This document shows positions 5,067 to 5,390 of a DNA stretch of 5,390 bases, piece by piece. The DNA comes from Terriglobia bacterium. GTDB taxonomy: Bacteria; Acidobacteriota; Terriglobia; UBA7540. The notes under the pieces were generated by a model. The model searched no databases. It saw only the letters and a list, made by a program, of their open reading frames with translations, and had not been told where the DNA came from. A program made the translations under genes and the position numbers. Location of the stretch: positions 1 through 5,390 of the forward strand of contig JASHTO010000375.1 of assembly GCA_030040515.1 (NCBI GenBank). Direction: 5' to 3'. The stretch's first letter is position 1. Each line of letters starts with the position of its first letter.

Positions 5067-5267
5067 TTACTGCCCGGAAAGTCGCCCGAACGGGATGGGC
5101 GCACGATACTCCCAGTCCGCCGTCGCGCTGCTCTTGTACCGGTAGAGTTTGCAAACCTCGCAAACCTGCGCCACAACGTAAGGACTTTCCTGGTCCCGCC
5201 ACTGACGATGGCAGGTGCCGGCGAATGGCTTCTTCTGCTCCGGTAATTCGAAATGTTCTATGCTCAT
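5067..5267 (-). CDS. Small hypothetical protein with CxxC motif (66 aa)
   Basis: I do not recognise the family. The product is hydrophilic and mixed in composition, unlike the Arg-rich shadow frames here. It has C19-H20 followed by C36-x2-C39 in VCEVCKLYRY, so a small metal- or redox-binding fold is conceivable; the tail (about 51-66) is WEYRAPIPFGRLSGQ-like. Codon use looks like that of real genes. The ATG at 5267 is 11 bases after AGG, whereas an in-frame TTG at 5273 is five bases after the same AGG, so the true start is uncertain by two residues. No membrane segment or signal peptide is seen. It precedes the kinase on the same strand by 105 bases, in which the kinase promoter lies. Confidence 0.5.
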   Translation of the reverse strand: MSIEHFELPEQKKPFAGTCHRQWRDQESPYVVAQVCEVCKLYRYKSSATADWEYRAPIPFGRLSGQ

Positions 5268-5336
5268 GCGCAATATAACCTGTTTAGATATTGAAAAGGA
5301 TGAATCAGCCCGCCCCTCCGGCCCGCGTCCGCGGTA

Positions 5337-5390
5337 TCAACCCGCTTCCTGATCCACCTCCTGCTGCCCTCCTGCCGTCTTATCATACCG
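5337..5390 (-). CDS. Possible C-terminal tail of a gene cut by the window edge
   Basis: Reading leftward from the right edge on the minus strand, 17 sense codons (ending ...QQEVDQEAG) lead to TGA at 5339-5337. The hydrophilic, acidic composition is typical of a protein end, but 17 codons cannot identify a family. A second frame is also open through this stretch, so the assignment is tentative. Confidence 0.22.
   Translation of the reverse strand, partial: RYDKTAGGQQEVDQEAG

Noticed and set aside
3552..5246. 564-codon plus-strand open frame antisense to the kinase
   Set aside because: Its product is Arg/His/Leu-rich without recognisable motifs, while the opposite strand carries every kinase signature. 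It is a codon-bias shadow in GC-rich DNA.
4921..5278. Plus-strand 117-codon and minus-strand 93-codon frames across the kinase upstream region
   Set aside because: They overlap the small CxxC frame and the kinase promoter. Their products are low in recognisable structure and less protein-like than the 66-residue frame.

Overview
The window (5,390 bases, moderately GC-rich, uninterrupted bacterial-style coding) looks like a chromosomal piece of an acidobacterium or close relative. That reading is an inference. It rests on a receptor-like Ser/Thr kinase with an N-terminal zinc ribbon and a C-terminal TPR, next to a secreted PEGA-domain protein whose N-terminal helical module ('LTKQDVIDLLTGDVPS...') I associate with Acidobacteria. 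No rRNA, tRNA, CRISPR array or intact mobile element is visible.

Layout. Bases 1-188 are a leader with competing inverted repeats. A plus-strand gene (189-1292) encodes a membrane-anchored SprT-like zinc metalloprotease with a long coiled-coil tail. About 800 bases follow without a convincing gene (1293-2093), between two convergent 3' ends. This stretch holds at least six hairpin-forming inverted repeats, a GC-rich REP-like block, a possible insertion-sequence terminus and one weak 54-codon minus-strand ORF. The remaining genes are all on the minus strand. In transcription order they are: a possible tail of a gene entering from the right edge (5337-5390), a small CxxC protein (5067-5267), the kinase (3216-4961) and the PEGA protein (2094-3119).

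Regulation. The kinase and the PEGA gene each have their own promoter-like sequence a short distance upstream. The kinase has an extended -10 (TG-A-TATACT) flanked upstream by an 8-bp inverted repeat. The PEGA gene has TTGACG-17 bp-TATAAA in the gap between the two genes. They are therefore neighbours on one strand with separate promoters, though read-through is possible.

How they may work together. The kinase would sense with a proline-rich, TPR-bearing segment outside the membrane and phosphorylate targets inside. The PEGA protein is exported and proline/glutamine-rich, and ends in what looks like a bacterial PH-like fold, so it could be a cell-envelope partner or ligand of the kinase. The SprT-like protein also appears to be anchored with its catalytic domain outside the cytoplasm. 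The shared theme is the cell envelope. Direct functional links are inference from proximity and architecture only.
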